This document shows, piece by piece, positions 49,981-58,994 of a stretch of DNA of 64,000 bases. The notes below the pieces were generated by a model, which had not been told where the DNA came from, did no database searches, and was given only the letters and a program-made list of their open reading frames with translations. The position numbers were made by a program, and so were the translations under genes. This stretch comes from Bradyrhizobium sp. (GTDB taxonomy: Bacteria; Pseudomonadota; Alphaproteobacteria; Rhizobiales; Xanthobacteraceae). The stretch is taken from assembly GCF_030646015.1 (NCBI RefSeq), contig NZ_JAUSLT010000089.1, forward strand, positions 1-64,000. The letters are read 5' to 3'. Position 1 is the stretch's first letter. Each line of letters begins with the position of its first letter.

Positions 49981-51168
49981 TTACGTTTGCGGCTTCAGCG
50001 CATCCAGCGGCCTGGTCAGCATCAGCGTCGCCAGCGCCAGCGCGACAAAGCCCACCGCCACATAGCCGGAACCGTAGAGCCAGCCGCCCGCATAGAGCAC
50101 GCCGCCGATCGCCGAACCGACGGCCTGCCCGATGTAAAGCACCGAGGTATTGAGCGACACCGAGGCCGAGGCCAGCGCCGGCGCGGCGGTGACCAGCCGC
50201 ACCTGCTGCATCGAGTTGGTGGAGGCGAAGCCCAATCCCCAGATCGCGACCGAGCAGGCCATCAGCGGGTAGATGCCGGCACTGAGCGCCCATCCTGATA
50301 TCCCCGCCAGTATCAGGGCGGCGAACAGCAGTGAGGATTTATAGGCCCCCCAGGAATCGACGATGCGGGTGGCGATCGCGATTCCGATGAAGCCGAATAC
50401 GCCGTAGAGCAGGAACACCAGCCCGATCCTGTCCGCATCCGCCTGCGTCAGCCTGGTCAGCAGCGGCCCCATGAAGGTGAACACCACGAACTGGCCGGAC
50501 ATTTGCAGCGCCGTGATCAGCAGCAGCAACATGATCAGCCGGTTACGCCCGACATCGGCCCACGTCTTGAGATCCACCGGCGTGCCGGTCAGTCCGCGCG
50601 GCAGGCGCCACGCCAGCAGGAGGAAACTGATGCAACCGATCGCGCCGATGCCGCCATACACCGCGCGCCAGCCGTAGCGGCTGGCGACCAGGGCGATCAG
50701 CGGCAGGCCGATCGCCGCGGCCAGCGACCATCCGAGAAAGATATAGGCGATGGTGCTGCCGCGCTTCTCCGCCGGCACGATCAGGGCGGCGGTGCCCGCG
50801 GCCTGCGGCGTGTAGAGCGCGCCGACCGCCAGCATGACCAGGCGAATGGCGAGCAGGCTCGCATAGTCGGGCGCGAACGCCGAAGCGACATTGCCGAGGG
50901 CCAGGATCGCCAGCGTCGCTGTCAGCAACGTGCGGCGTTCGATCCGGCTGGTCAGCGAGGCCGCGACCGGCGAACCGACACACAGCATGACCGCGCCGAA
51001 GGTCACCAGAAGGCCCGCGTCGCGGACCGAGACGCCGAGCCCCGACGACAATTCACCCAGCATGCCCGCCGGCGCCAGCACCGAACAGCCGGTGACGATA
51101 TTGCCGAGCATCAAGGCGGTGGGCGCGAAGCGGCGGTGGACGTGGCCGTCGGCGGACGGATTTTTCAT
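49981..51168 (-). CDS. MFS transporter, 395 aa
   Basis: Twelve-helix major facilitator pattern with the loop motif VAASLTSRIERRTLLTATLAILALGN (form G-x-x-x-[DE]-R-x-x-R-R) between helices 2 and 3. Further segments AATAALIVPAEKRGSTIAYIFLGWSLAAAIGLPLIAL and SMQQVRLVTAAPALASASVSLNTSVLYIGQAVGSAIGGVLY are typical of DHA1-type drug or sugar exporters (AraJ/NorA-like). The substrate is unknown. It ends 80 bases before the orthocaspase C start on the same strand. Confidence 0.85.
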   Translation of the reverse strand: MKNPSADGHVHRRFAPTALMLGNIVTGCSVLAPAGMLGELSSGLGVSVRDAGLLVTFGAVMLCVGSPVAASLTSRIERRTLLTATLAILALGNVASAFAPDYASLLAIRLVMLAVGALYTPQAAGTAALIVPAEKRGSTIAYIFLGWSLAAAIGLPLIALVASRYGWRAVYGGIGAIGCISFLLLAWRLPRGLTGTPVDLKTWADVGRNRLIMLLLLITALQMSGQFVVFTFMGPLLTRLTQADADRIGLVFLLYGVFGFIGIAIATRIVDSWGAYKSSLLFAALILAGISGWALSAGIYPLMACSVAIWGLGFASTNSMQQVRLVTAAPALASASVSLNTSVLYIGQAVGSAIGGVLYAGGWLYGSGYVAVGFVALALATLMLTRPLDALKPQT

Positions 51169-51217
51169 GCAAATGCATGTAGGGCACGGGCGTGCGGAAT
51201 GAAAGGACGCGATCGAA

Positions 51218-52498
51218 TTATTTGGCAGCGTCCTCGCGCGCTCCGACGGTCTGCAGGGCAGCTATGCTCTTGGGCGCCGGACATGTCGCGAGCAGAGTGT
51301 CGACGGCGCTCCCCAGTCCGTCGCTGGAGAATTTCGCCGAGCGGGCGAGCCTGCGCCCGTCCGGCCCCTGCGACGTTTCGGTCAGATCGAATTGCCCCTC
51401 TTCGGACAAGGACTGAACCGATGCCTTGGTCATGCGCATGGCCCAGTAATTGAACCCCGGCAGTGCGGCCCGTGTAGAAGCGAAGTAAAGCGGTTTCGCT
51501 GCGCCCTTCGAAATCGAAACCGCGGGCAGGAAGGCCTGGGCCACGGCCTGACGCTGCAACCCCAGTTCGAACTGGTCGGCATTAATACAGAATAGCCGCC
51601 ACTGCGACGACCGGAACGATCCGTCCGATGCAAGCTTCTGAAGGGCCGTCTTGTGCACCACGCTGCGGCCGACATTCTCGAAGGTCCACGGCGTCTCCAC
51701 CAGGTCGCGCCGGTCGATGCCGAAGCGGTCGATCTCTTCACGGGTGAGGACGCGCGTGTCTTCGAACTTGACCGTGCGCGCCAGAACCAGCAGACCGAGG
51801 TCCACACCCATTTTCGCGATATATTCCTTGATCATGCGATCGGCGCGCTCCCGGCCCCGGGCGTTCGCCTCGGCCTGCATCTGCGGGGTCGGCACGCCGC
51901 CCCGGAAATGCGCCACCACCTTCGGCGAATGCACCGCCAGCAGCGCATCGGGCGCGATCTCGCGGGTGGTCGCGCCCAGGATGAGGTACGGACATGCGGA
52001 GTTGCACATCGCGTTGCGGGTCCAGAGGTCGCCGTGCAGTTCGCGGCCGGATTGCTTCAGCTTGACGCAGACATCGCTGTTCTGCGCCTCAAAACCGCAT
52101 TCCCTGACCACCGTCCGCGCCACCCTGGCGACCACGGGCCGCTCCCGAAGCATCGCCCCCATCGCCAGCGCCTGGTCGAGATTGCCGCCCGGCGAGGAAA
52201 AATAGATCGGCAGCTTGCGATCCCGGACCTTGACCCAGAACTTCCGGAAGCGAAGTGCTGCGCCGGAATCGATCTGCCCTTCGGCCGCGATCCAGCTGTC
52301 GCAGCCGCGGCCGCACGCATCGGCGGTGCCCTTGACGACATAAAACACCATCGGCGGCGCCGGCGCGGGTTTGAACGCTGCCTTGAGCGCGGGCCGTGCG
52401 GCGGGAGCCGCTCCAGGCGCAGGACGCGCGGTCGGAGCCGCGGACGCAGGTCCGCCGAGCAGGACAAGGGTTGCGAGGAGCAGCGCACGCATGTTCAT
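51218..52498 (-). CDS. Exported ClpP-fold protein (COG3904-like), 426 aa
   Basis: A signal peptide (residues 1-20, ending ASA) and Ala/Pro linker precede a SDH/ClpP-type domain: KLPIYFSSPGGNLDQALAMGAMLRERP, then AMCNSACPYLILGA (Ser site N-S-A-C) and LLAVHSPKVVAH (His site). This is the same fold as the protein at 41260, with an extra C-terminal domain (about 280-426) that has no recognised motif. A role as a periplasmic protease or regulator is likely. Confidence 0.7.
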   Translation of the reverse strand: MNMRALLLATLVLLGGPASAAPTARPAPGAAPAARPALKAAFKPAPAPPMVFYVVKGTADACGRGCDSWIAAEGQIDSGAALRFRKFWVKVRDRKLPIYFSSPGGNLDQALAMGAMLRERPVVARVARTVVRECGFEAQNSDVCVKLKQSGRELHGDLWTRNAMCNSACPYLILGATTREIAPDALLAVHSPKVVAHFRGGVPTPQMQAEANARGRERADRMIKEYIAKMGVDLGLLVLARTVKFEDTRVLTREEIDRFGIDRRDLVETPWTFENVGRSVVHKTALQKLASDGSFRSSQWRLFCINADQFELGLQRQAVAQAFLPAVSISKGAAKPLYFASTRAALPGFNYWAMRMTKASVQSLSEEGQFDLTETSQGPDGRRLARSAKFSSDGLGSAVDTLLATCPAPKSIAALQTVGAREDAAK

Positions 52499-52609
52499 GG
52501 AGGTCGAGGGAACCTGAGCGAAGGCGGAGTCAATGGTTTGGTTGTATCAGGTTAATGCGGCTACCGCCAACGATGCGCTCGCATTGGTAATTTCCTTGGA
52601 AATGCCGGA

Positions 52610-52637
52610 TTGCGCGGCCCGAATCCCCTGCTATACC
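52610..52637 (+). promoter_or_regulatory. Candidate promoter of thrS
   Basis: TTGCGC (52610-52615) and TATACC (52632-52637) with 16 bases between them; it would start about 50 bases before the thrS ATG. The -35 match is weak. I see no T-box or attenuator fold upstream. Confidence 0.35.
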
Positions 52638-52692
52638 GCTGCTTCCCCGCTTACCTGCGCTCGTTCGCAGGAGTGAGCCACAGGAGACACCA

Positions 52693-54741
52693 ATGCCCGA
52701 CGACAAGAACAAGCCCGCCTCAGGATTCCAGTTCGGCCTCACGAATCTCAAACCGGTGGAGCCCGAGGTGAAAGTCGCCCTCACCTTCCCCGACGGCGCC
52801 AGGCGCGAATTCCCCAAGAGCATCACCGGCCTCGACATTGCCAAGGGCATCTCGCCGTCGCTGGCCAAGCGCACGGTGGCGATGGCGCTGGATGGCGTGA
52901 TCACCGACCTTGGCGACCCGATCAACCACGATGCGAAGATCGAATTCATCGCCCGCGACGATGCCCGCGCGCTGGAACTGATCCGGCATGACGCCGCCCA
53001 CGTGCTCGCCGAAGCGGTGCAGGCGCTGTGGCCGGGCACCCAGGTCACCATCGGTCCGGTGATCGAGAACGGATTTTACTACGACTTCTTCCGCAACGAG
53101 CCTTTCACGCCGGAAGATTTTTCGGCGATCGAGAAGAAGATGCGCGAAATCATCGCGCGCGACAAACCCTTCACGAAAGATGTGTGGGACCGCGAGAAGA
53201 CAAAGCAGGTGTTCCGCGACAAGGGCGAGGCCTTCAAGGTCGAACTGGTCGACGCCATTCCCGGCAACGAGCCGATCAAGATCTACTACCAGGGCGACTG
53301 GTTCGACCTGTGCCGCGGCCCGCACATGACCTCGACCGGCAAGATCGGCAACGCCTTCAAGCTGATGAAGGTGGCGGGCGCCTATTGGCGCGGCGACAGC
53401 AACAATCAGATGCTGACGCGGATCTACGGCACGGCGTTCGCCAAGCAGGAAGACCTCGACGCCTATCTCAAGCAGATCGAGGAAGCCGAGAAGCGCGACC
53501 ACCGCAAGCTCGGCCGCGAGCTCGATCTGTTTCACTTCCAGGAGGAAGGTCCCGGCGTGGTGTTCTGGCACGCCAAGGGCTGGACCATCTTCCAGGCGCT
53601 GATCGCCTATATGCGCCGGCGGCTGACCGGCGATTACAGCGAGGTCAACGCGCCGCAGATTCTCGACAAGTCGCTGTGGGAAACCTCAGGCCATTGGGAC
53701 TGGTACCGCGAGAACATGTTCGCCGCGCAATCCGCCGGCGACGAGGCCGAGGACAAGCGCTGGTTTGCGCTGAAGCCGATGAACTGTCCCGGCCATGTGC
53801 AGATCTTCAAGCACGGCCTGAAGAGCTATCGCGACCTGCCGCTGCGGCTCGCCGAATTCGGCGTGGTGCATCGCTACGAGGCGTCGGGCGCGATGCACGG
53901 CCTGATGCGGGTGCGTGGTTTTACCCAGGACGACGCGCATGTGTTCTGCACCGAACAACAGCTCGCCGAGGAATGCCTCAAGATCAACGAGCTGATCCTG
54001 TCGACCTATGCGGATTTCGGCTTCGAGGGCGAACTCACGGTCAAACTCTCGACCCGCCCGGAGAAGCGCGTCGGCACCGACGAGATGTGGGATCACGCCG
54101 AGCGTGTGATGGCCACCGTGCTGTCGGAAATCCAGGCGCAGGGCCATAACCGCATCAAGACCGAGATCAATCCCGGCGAAGGCGCATTCTATGGCCCGAA
54201 GTTCGAATATGTGCTGCGCGACGCCATCGGCCGCGACTGGCAATGCGGCACCACGCAGGTCGACTTCAACCTGCCGGAACGCTTTGGGGCGTTCTACATC
54301 GACGCCGACGGCTCCAAGAAGGCGCCGGTCATGGTGCATCGCGCGATCTGCGGTTCGATGGAGCGCTTCATCGGCATTCTGATCGAGCACTATGCCGGCA
54401 ACTTCCCGCTCTGGCTGGCGCCGATCCAGGCCGTCGTCACCACCATCACGTCGGAAGGCGACGAATACGCCAAGATCGTTGCGGCGGCGGCGCGGCGAGC
54501 CGGGCTGCGCGTCGAAATCGACCTTCGCAACGAGAAGATCAACTACAAGGTCCGCGAGCATTCGCTGGCGAAAATCCCGGCGCTGCTGGTGGTCGGCAAG
54601 AAGGAAGCCGAGAGCCATTCGGTCTCGATCCGCCGCCTCGGCAGCGAGGGGCAGACCGTGATGCCCACCGTCGAGGCGCTGGCGGCATTGCTCGAGGAAG
54701 CAACGCCACCCGACGTCAAGCGGGCGAGACTGGAAACCTGA
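52693..54741 (+). CDS. thrS: Threonyl-tRNA synthetase, 682 aa
   Basis: Loads threonine onto tRNA-Thr, of which one gene is in this window. The order is a TGS domain (about 20-85), the editing domain with GHDAAHV-type zinc histidines ([21 protein letters not shown]), a second additional domain (SAD), the class II core with [28 protein letters not shown] (motif 2 region) and a C-terminal anticodon-binding domain. Length and motifs are normal. It overlaps the next small gene by one base (TGATG). Confidence 0.98.
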   Translation: MPDDKNKPASGFQFGLTNLKPVEPEVKVALTFPDGARREFPKSITGLDIAKGISPSLAKRTVAMALDGVITDLGDPINHDAKIEFIARDDARALELIRHDAAHVLAEAVQALWPGTQVTIGPVIENGFYYDFFRNEPFTPEDFSAIEKKMREIIARDKPFTKDVWDREKTKQVFRDKGEAFKVELVDAIPGNEPIKIYYQGDWFDLCRGPHMTSTGKIGNAFKLMKVAGAYWRGDSNNQMLTRIYGTAFAKQEDLDAYLKQIEEAEKRDHRKLGRELDLFHFQEEGPGVVFWHAKGWTIFQALIAYMRRRLTGDYSEVNAPQILDKSLWETSGHWDWYRENMFAAQSAGDEAEDKRWFALKPMNCPGHVQIFKHGLKSYRDLPLRLAEFGVVHRYEASGAMHGLMRVRGFTQDDAHVFCTEQQLAEECLKINELILSTYADFGFEGELTVKLSTRPEKRVGTDEMWDHAERVMATVLSEIQAQGHNRIKTEINPGEGAFYGPKFEYVLRDAIGRDWQCGTTQVDFNLPERFGAFYIDADGSKKAPVMVHRAICGSMERFIGILIEHYAGNFPLWLAPIQAVVTTITSEGDEYAKIVAAAARRAGLRVEIDLRNEKINYKVREHSLAKIPALLVVGKKEAESHSVSIRRLGSEGQTVMPTVEALAALLEEATPPDVKRARLET

Positions 54742-54962
54742 TGGCGCGCGGACCGACCACCGAAGAACAGGAACTGCCGGCCTATCCGATCCGGGCCTAC
54801 CAGCTGATCCCGGATCCCAATCAGCCTGATGTAGTGGCGCTGGCGATCGAAACCGACCAGGGCCACAGCCTGTTTCTGGCGACCCGTCAGATTCTGGAAG
54901 ATCTCGGCAAGGATCTTCTGGAGCGTGCGGCGAAGATGCCGGCGAGGCGGGATCCGGCCTGA
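54741..54962 (+). CDS. Small protein coupled to thrS, 73 aa
   Basis: [67 protein letters not shown]. The ATG overlaps the thrS stop (TGATG), so translation is coupled. The size and the Tyr/Pro-rich N-terminus then strand-helix pattern match no family that I know. It is probably conserved with thrS in relatives; its role is unknown. Confidence 0.65.
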   Translation: MARGPTTEEQELPAYPIRAYQLIPDPNQPDVVALAIETDQGHSLFLATRQILEDLGKDLLERAAKMPARRDPA

Positions 54963-55019
54963 CCCCGTAGCGGGCGCGAGCGATGGCGGCCTGACCGGTT
55001 CGCTACGGGCCCCGTTCCC

Positions 55020-55379
55020 TCAGGATCCCCGTTTCGGCAGATCGATGCGCAGATCGACGAATTCCGGCGGTCCTTCCGTGAGCCGGTGAATGCGGCGTTC
55101 GCGCTCTTCCTGTGGCGTGTCCGGATCGATGAACTGATCGAGCTGGCTTGCGGCCAGCTCTTCGACCGCGAGCGCATCGTGGCCCGGGACCGGTTTAGGG
55201 TCGGCCGCGGCTTCCGACTTCAGACCCAGTTCGACCAGCCGTTGAATGGCCTCGGAACGGTTGATCCCTCGCGCACGGGCCCAGGCATCGATTTGCCCGG
55301 TGAGAACCGCCGGCAGCTTGACCGCACTGACGGGGTGACCCGCGGTCGCATTCTGATCGATCTTTTTCGATTCCAGCAT
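55020..55379 (-). CDS. Small protein with ribbon-helix-helix-like region, 119 aa
   Basis: MLESKKIDQNATAGHPVSAVKLPAVLTGQIDAWARARGINRSEAIQRLVELGLKSEAAADPK: the segment VKLPAVLTGQIDAWARARGINRSEAIQRLVELGL has the strand-helix-turn-helix pattern of ribbon-helix-helix (CopG/Arc) DNA-binding proteins. The C-terminal part is acidic then basic. The ATG at 55379 is the first good start. It faces the 73-aa gene (58 bases between stops), where a CCCGTAGCG/CGCTACGGG inverted repeat could end transcription both ways. Confidence 0.6.
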   Translation of the reverse strand: MLESKKIDQNATAGHPVSAVKLPAVLTGQIDAWARARGINRSEAIQRLVELGLKSEAAADPKPVPGHDALAVEELAASQLDQFIDPDTPQEERERRIHRLTEGPPEFVDLRIDLPKRGS

Positions 55380-55571
55380 CGGCAGGTGTCCGAAAGGTCC
55401 ACTGGAGATAACGATAAGGGCATTTCTGCGAGGTTCTTTGACCGGGATCAATGATCCGCGGGCGCACCCGGCCCGCAAAAGCCGATCTGGAGCGCTTATA
55501 ATTGGCTGCGGCTTGCTATCGCCTCGCAGATGCAGATATCTGCTGCGAACCCTTGACGCACTGGAAACCCG

Positions 55572-56135
55572 ATGCCCGACGCCCTCGAACTCTTGAAAAT
55601 CCGCCGCTCGGTGAAGCCGCGCGAGATGAGCGGTCCCGGCCCCTCGGCTGCGGAGCTTGAGACCATTCTGACCATCGGCGCGCGGGTGCCCGACCACGGC
55701 AAGCTGACGCCGTGGCGCTTCATCGTGTTCGAGGGCGATGGGCGCGCCCGCGCCGGCGAGGTGATTTCGCAGGTCTTCGCGCGCAAGAACCCGCAGGCGC
55801 CGGCGGCCGAGATCGAGATCGAAAAGCGCCGGCTGATGGATGCCCCGCTGGTGATCGCCGTGGTAAGCTTCACCAAACCGCATCCCAAGGTGCCGGCGTG
55901 GGAGCAGGAATTATCCGCAGGGGCCAGCGCGATGAACATCGTGACGGCGGCGACCGCGCTCGGCTACGGCGCGAACTGGCTGACCGGCTGGTTCGCCTTC
56001 GATCGCGACGTGCTGGACGGGTTCGGATTGAAGCCGGACGAAAGGCTCGCCGGGTTCATTCACATCGGCACGCCAATGAGGCCGAGCGAAGACCGCCCTC
56101 GCCCAGCGCTCGCCGATATCGTGACGCGGTTTTAG
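55572..56135 (+). CDS. Nitroreductase-family flavoprotein, 187 aa
   Basis: FMN enzyme of the nitroreductase/YdjA group: LLKIRRSVKPREMSG, ILTIGARVPDHGKLTPWRFIVFEG, GASAMNIVTAATALGYGANWLTGW and GFIHIGTPMRPSEDRPRP. The Arg pair in RRSVK and the conserved GW/IGxP sites match FMN contacts. The electron donor is probably NAD(P)H; substrate unknown. It is alone on its strand, followed by the dispersed repeat. Confidence 0.85.
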   Translation: MPDALELLKIRRSVKPREMSGPGPSAAELETILTIGARVPDHGKLTPWRFIVFEGDGRARAGEVISQVFARKNPQAPAAEIEIEKRRLMDAPLVIAVVSFTKPHPKVPAWEQELSAGASAMNIVTAATALGYGANWLTGWFAFDRDVLDGFGLKPDERLAGFIHIGTPMRPSEDRPRPALADIVTRF

Positions 56136-56162
56136 GAGCGACCTCACACGGGATGAGGGGCT

Positions 56163-56323
56163 TCGTGCCCCGGACGCTGCGCAGCGCACAAGCGGTGCGC
56201 TGCTGAGCCGGGGCCCATGCTTCAGCAGCCCCCCCCTGTGATATGGGTCCCGGCTCTGCGGAGCAGCGTGCCGGACGATGCTTCGCATCGCCGTAAAGAA
56301 CGCTGCACCGCGTCCGGGACACG
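56163..56323. repeat. Dispersed intergenic repeat, copy B
   Basis: It shares two identical blocks (TATGGGTCCCGGCTCTGCGG continuing AGCAGCGT, and AGAACGCTGCACCGCGTCCG continuing GGACACG) with copy A at 34191. In B the middle is longer (CCGGACGATGCTTCGCATCG is inserted) and the left arm CCCCGGACGCTGCGC...GTGCGCTGCTGAGCCGGGG folds back. It lies between the nitroreductase and the GGDEF-EAL genes. Confidence 0.75.
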
Positions 56324-56334
56324 GAGATGCATTC

Positions 56335-58818
56335 TCACGCCGCCTGCGACGCGCGCCGACCAAACCTGAGCAGCAGCGCTTCGATCTCGGCGGCGGGCCT
56401 GGCCGCGCTGAACAGGAAGCCCTGCACCTCGTTGCAGCCTTCGGCACGCAACCAGTTGAGCTGGTCGACGGTTTCGACCCCTTCGGCCGTGGTGGTGATG
56501 TTGAGGCTGCGGCCGAGGCCGGAGATCGCCCGCACGATCGCAACGCAGTCGGAGCGCTGCGCCAGATCCTTGATAAAGGAACGATCGATCTTGATCTTGT
56601 CGAACGGGAAGCTTCTGAGATAGCTGAGGCTGGAATAGCCGGTGCCGAAATCGTCCATCGAAATGCTGACGCCGAGTTCGCGCAACTGATGCAGGATCGC
56701 GAGATTGGCCTCGGTCTCGGCCAGGAACAGCGATTCCGTGATTTCGAGCTCGAGCCGCAACGGCGACAATCCGGAACGCGCCAATGCCGAAATCACCACC
56801 TGAACGAGGTTGCGGCTGCGAAACTGCACCGGCGACAGGTTGACGGCGACCTTGACGTCCTCAGGCCATTTCGCCGCCTCGGTGCAGGCCTGCCGCAACA
56901 CCCACTCGCCCAGCGCGACGATCAGCCCGATATCCTCGGCAACCGGGATGAAGTCCGCCGGCGAGATCATGCCCTTTTCGGGGTGGCGCCAGCGCAGCAG
57001 CGATTCGAAGCCGCTGATCCGGTCCGCCGCGATATCAACCAGCGGCTGATAATGAACTTCAAATTCGCCATTGGCGAAGGCCCGACGCAGATCGAGCTCC
57101 ATGTCGCGGCGTTTTTGCGCCTGCCGGTCCATCTCTCTTTCGAAGAACCGGTGAACGCCGCCGCCGTCCGATTTGGCGCGGTACAGCGCCATGTCGGCGT
57201 TGCGCATCAACTCCTCGCTGGTGTCGCCATCGCCGGGCGACAGTGCGATGCCGATACTGGCGCCAATGACAACCTCGATGCCGTCCATGTCATAACGGGC
57301 GCTGAGGGTCTTGATCAGCCGGGCCGCATAATCGCTCGCCTCGTTCGGTGAGACATCGGAGGCCAGCACGATCGCAAACTCGTCGCCGCCAAGGCGCGCC
57401 ACCAGATTATTGCCGCGAACTTCCGACCTCAGCCGGTCGGCCACCATCTTCAGCAAGCGGTCGCCCATCGGATGGCCGAACGAATCGTTGACGTTCTTGA
57501 ACAGGTCGAGATCGACGCACAACACCGCCACCCGCTTGTTGCCGGGCTGGCTCTGCTCCAGCGCCTGCCGGAGGCGATCCTGATAGAGCTCGCGGTTCGG
57601 CAGATTCGTCAGGCCATCATGATGCGCCATATGGGCAATCCGGGCCTCGGCCTTGCGCCGTTCGGTGATGTCGGCGACAGCAACGAGAAAGCCGTCGCGG
57701 CCATCGAACGCGACGCGCCGTCCGAATGTCAGCACCTGGATCTCGCTGCCGTCGGCCTTGAGATGCCGCCAGTTGCGACCGGAATGATAGGTGTCGCCGA
57801 CCTGCTGCAGCGCCTCGGTGTGAGTTACCCATTCATCTTCAGGCCAGATCTGGCGAAGCTTCATGCGCAGGAACGTTTCGCGGCTGTACCCGTAATGCTG
57901 CACAGCCGCGTCATTGACGCTGATGAATCCGGTGGTCTCCGCATCGAAAACCCACATCGGCATCGGATTGTTGTCGAACAACAGGCGAAACGAGGCTTCG
58001 CGCCGCTTGAGCGCCGTGACGTCGGACACCGTCAACGAGAGAATGTCACCGAAGGCCCTCGCGCCCAGCTTCAGATTGCGATGATCGCTGTCGATTTCAA
58101 ATTGCTGTCCGTCGCCGCTCTTGATGACGTCGAGCAACCGCTCGATCACGTCGGGCAAACACAGCAGGTTTCCGCCGGCGCTGAGCCGGTGCCACAGCAG
58201 GTCGGTCGATGGCAGCTTCAGCAGCCGGGACGCCCCCTGATTATGATGGACGATCTGGAAATCGAACGGCTGCCCGGCCGAATCGCGGATCGCCGCAAGC
58301 GACAGGACGCCCTCATCGGTGGTGGAGAAAATCGCATCCAGCAGATTGTACTGCAATCCTCGCGCGTTGACGTAGACGCCGATCAGCGTGCCGCCCCAGC
58401 GCGAGGAGGTCGGCAGCGCCAGAATATCGTAGGTCTGCACCACGCCATCGCGCACGCAGTGCGCCGCGGCGAGGTAAGGGCGGCCGTTGCGAAGCGCGCT
58501 GGCCGCGGCTTCGTTGAGCGCAGTGGCGCAATCCGGTGCCAGCCCGGTCAGGGGGATATCCCAGCGGTCGTCGCCGAGCCATTTTTGCGCGTATCGGCCG
58601 GTGCGGGATACTTCGAGCGTGTCATGATGGCTCTTCAGCAGGACGATGTGATCCGCCAGCCGCCCGAGGCTGCCCAGCATCACATCTTCATAGCGCGGCA
58701 GCCCTCCGCCGGGCCGGTGCGCGGCCTGCCATTTGCGCTGCAGCACCGGGACGTCATCGAACATCTCGGCGTTGGATTTACCGGACGAGCTCTTGAACGA
58801 ATTCTTGGCCGCAATCAT
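56335..58818 (-). CDS. PAS-GGDEF-EAL protein, possible c-di-GMP enzyme with degenerate EAL, 827 aa
   Basis: The ATG at 58818 (MIAAKNSFKSSSGKSNAEMF) has a GGGG-type site. N-terminal 280 residues: PAS-like sensor region (about 10-255). A second PAS follows (ASFRLLFDNNPMPMWVFDAETTGFI). GGDEF is intact at 477-481 (RLGGDEFAI), so diguanylate cyclase activity is likely. The EAL domain begins near 585, but its signature is ESL (605-607, FESLLRWRH) in place of E-A-L, while the DDFGTGYSSLSYLRSFPFDKIKID loop is kept. Phosphodiesterase activity may be weak or lost; the role is second-messenger control. Confidence 0.9.
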   Translation of the reverse strand: MIAAKNSFKSSSGKSNAEMFDDVPVLQRKWQAAHRPGGGLPRYEDVMLGSLGRLADHIVLLKSHHDTLEVSRTGRYAQKWLGDDRWDIPLTGLAPDCATALNEAAASALRNGRPYLAAAHCVRDGVVQTYDILALPTSSRWGGTLIGVYVNARGLQYNLLDAIFSTTDEGVLSLAAIRDSAGQPFDFQIVHHNQGASRLLKLPSTDLLWHRLSAGGNLLCLPDVIERLLDVIKSGDGQQFEIDSDHRNLKLGARAFGDILSLTVSDVTALKRREASFRLLFDNNPMPMWVFDAETTGFISVNDAAVQHYGYSRETFLRMKLRQIWPEDEWVTHTEALQQVGDTYHSGRNWRHLKADGSEIQVLTFGRRVAFDGRDGFLVAVADITERRKAEARIAHMAHHDGLTNLPNRELYQDRLRQALEQSQPGNKRVAVLCVDLDLFKNVNDSFGHPMGDRLLKMVADRLRSEVRGNNLVARLGGDEFAIVLASDVSPNEASDYAARLIKTLSARYDMDGIEVVIGASIGIALSPGDGDTSEELMRNADMALYRAKSDGGGVHRFFEREMDRQAQKRRDMELDLRRAFANGEFEVHYQPLVDIAADRISGFESLLRWRHPEKGMISPADFIPVAEDIGLIVALGEWVLRQACTEAAKWPEDVKVAVNLSPVQFRSRNLVQVVISALARSGLSPLRLELEITESLFLAETEANLAILHQLRELGVSISMDDFGTGYSSLSYLRSFPFDKIKIDRSFIKDLAQRSDCVAIVRAISGLGRSLNITTTAEGVETVDQLNWLRAEGCNEVQGFLFSAARPAAEIEALLLRFGRRASQAA

Positions 58819-58994
58819 GTCATTCCCCACTGCGCGAATGTTCAACCCGATCGCATCCAATGCAGGCGGGCTTAACGCGGTGTGAAAATTGCGGGAGCGG
58901 TACGCCGATCCGGCGATTATGACAATTCTAAGTGTTTCGATGGTTAGTCCGCGTTAGCGACCATGACAGTCGGATGACATCGCGAGACGCTGAA

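Noticed and set aside
52499..52692. T-box or threonine attenuator upstream of thrS
   Set aside because: I saw no leader peptide rich in Thr, no T-box sequence and no terminator; T-boxes are rare in alphaproteobacteria.
55020..55883. Long 287-codon version of the ribbon-helix-helix-like gene
   Set aside because: The extension runs antisense through the start of the nitroreductase gene and has no similarity pattern; the ATG at 55379 fits.
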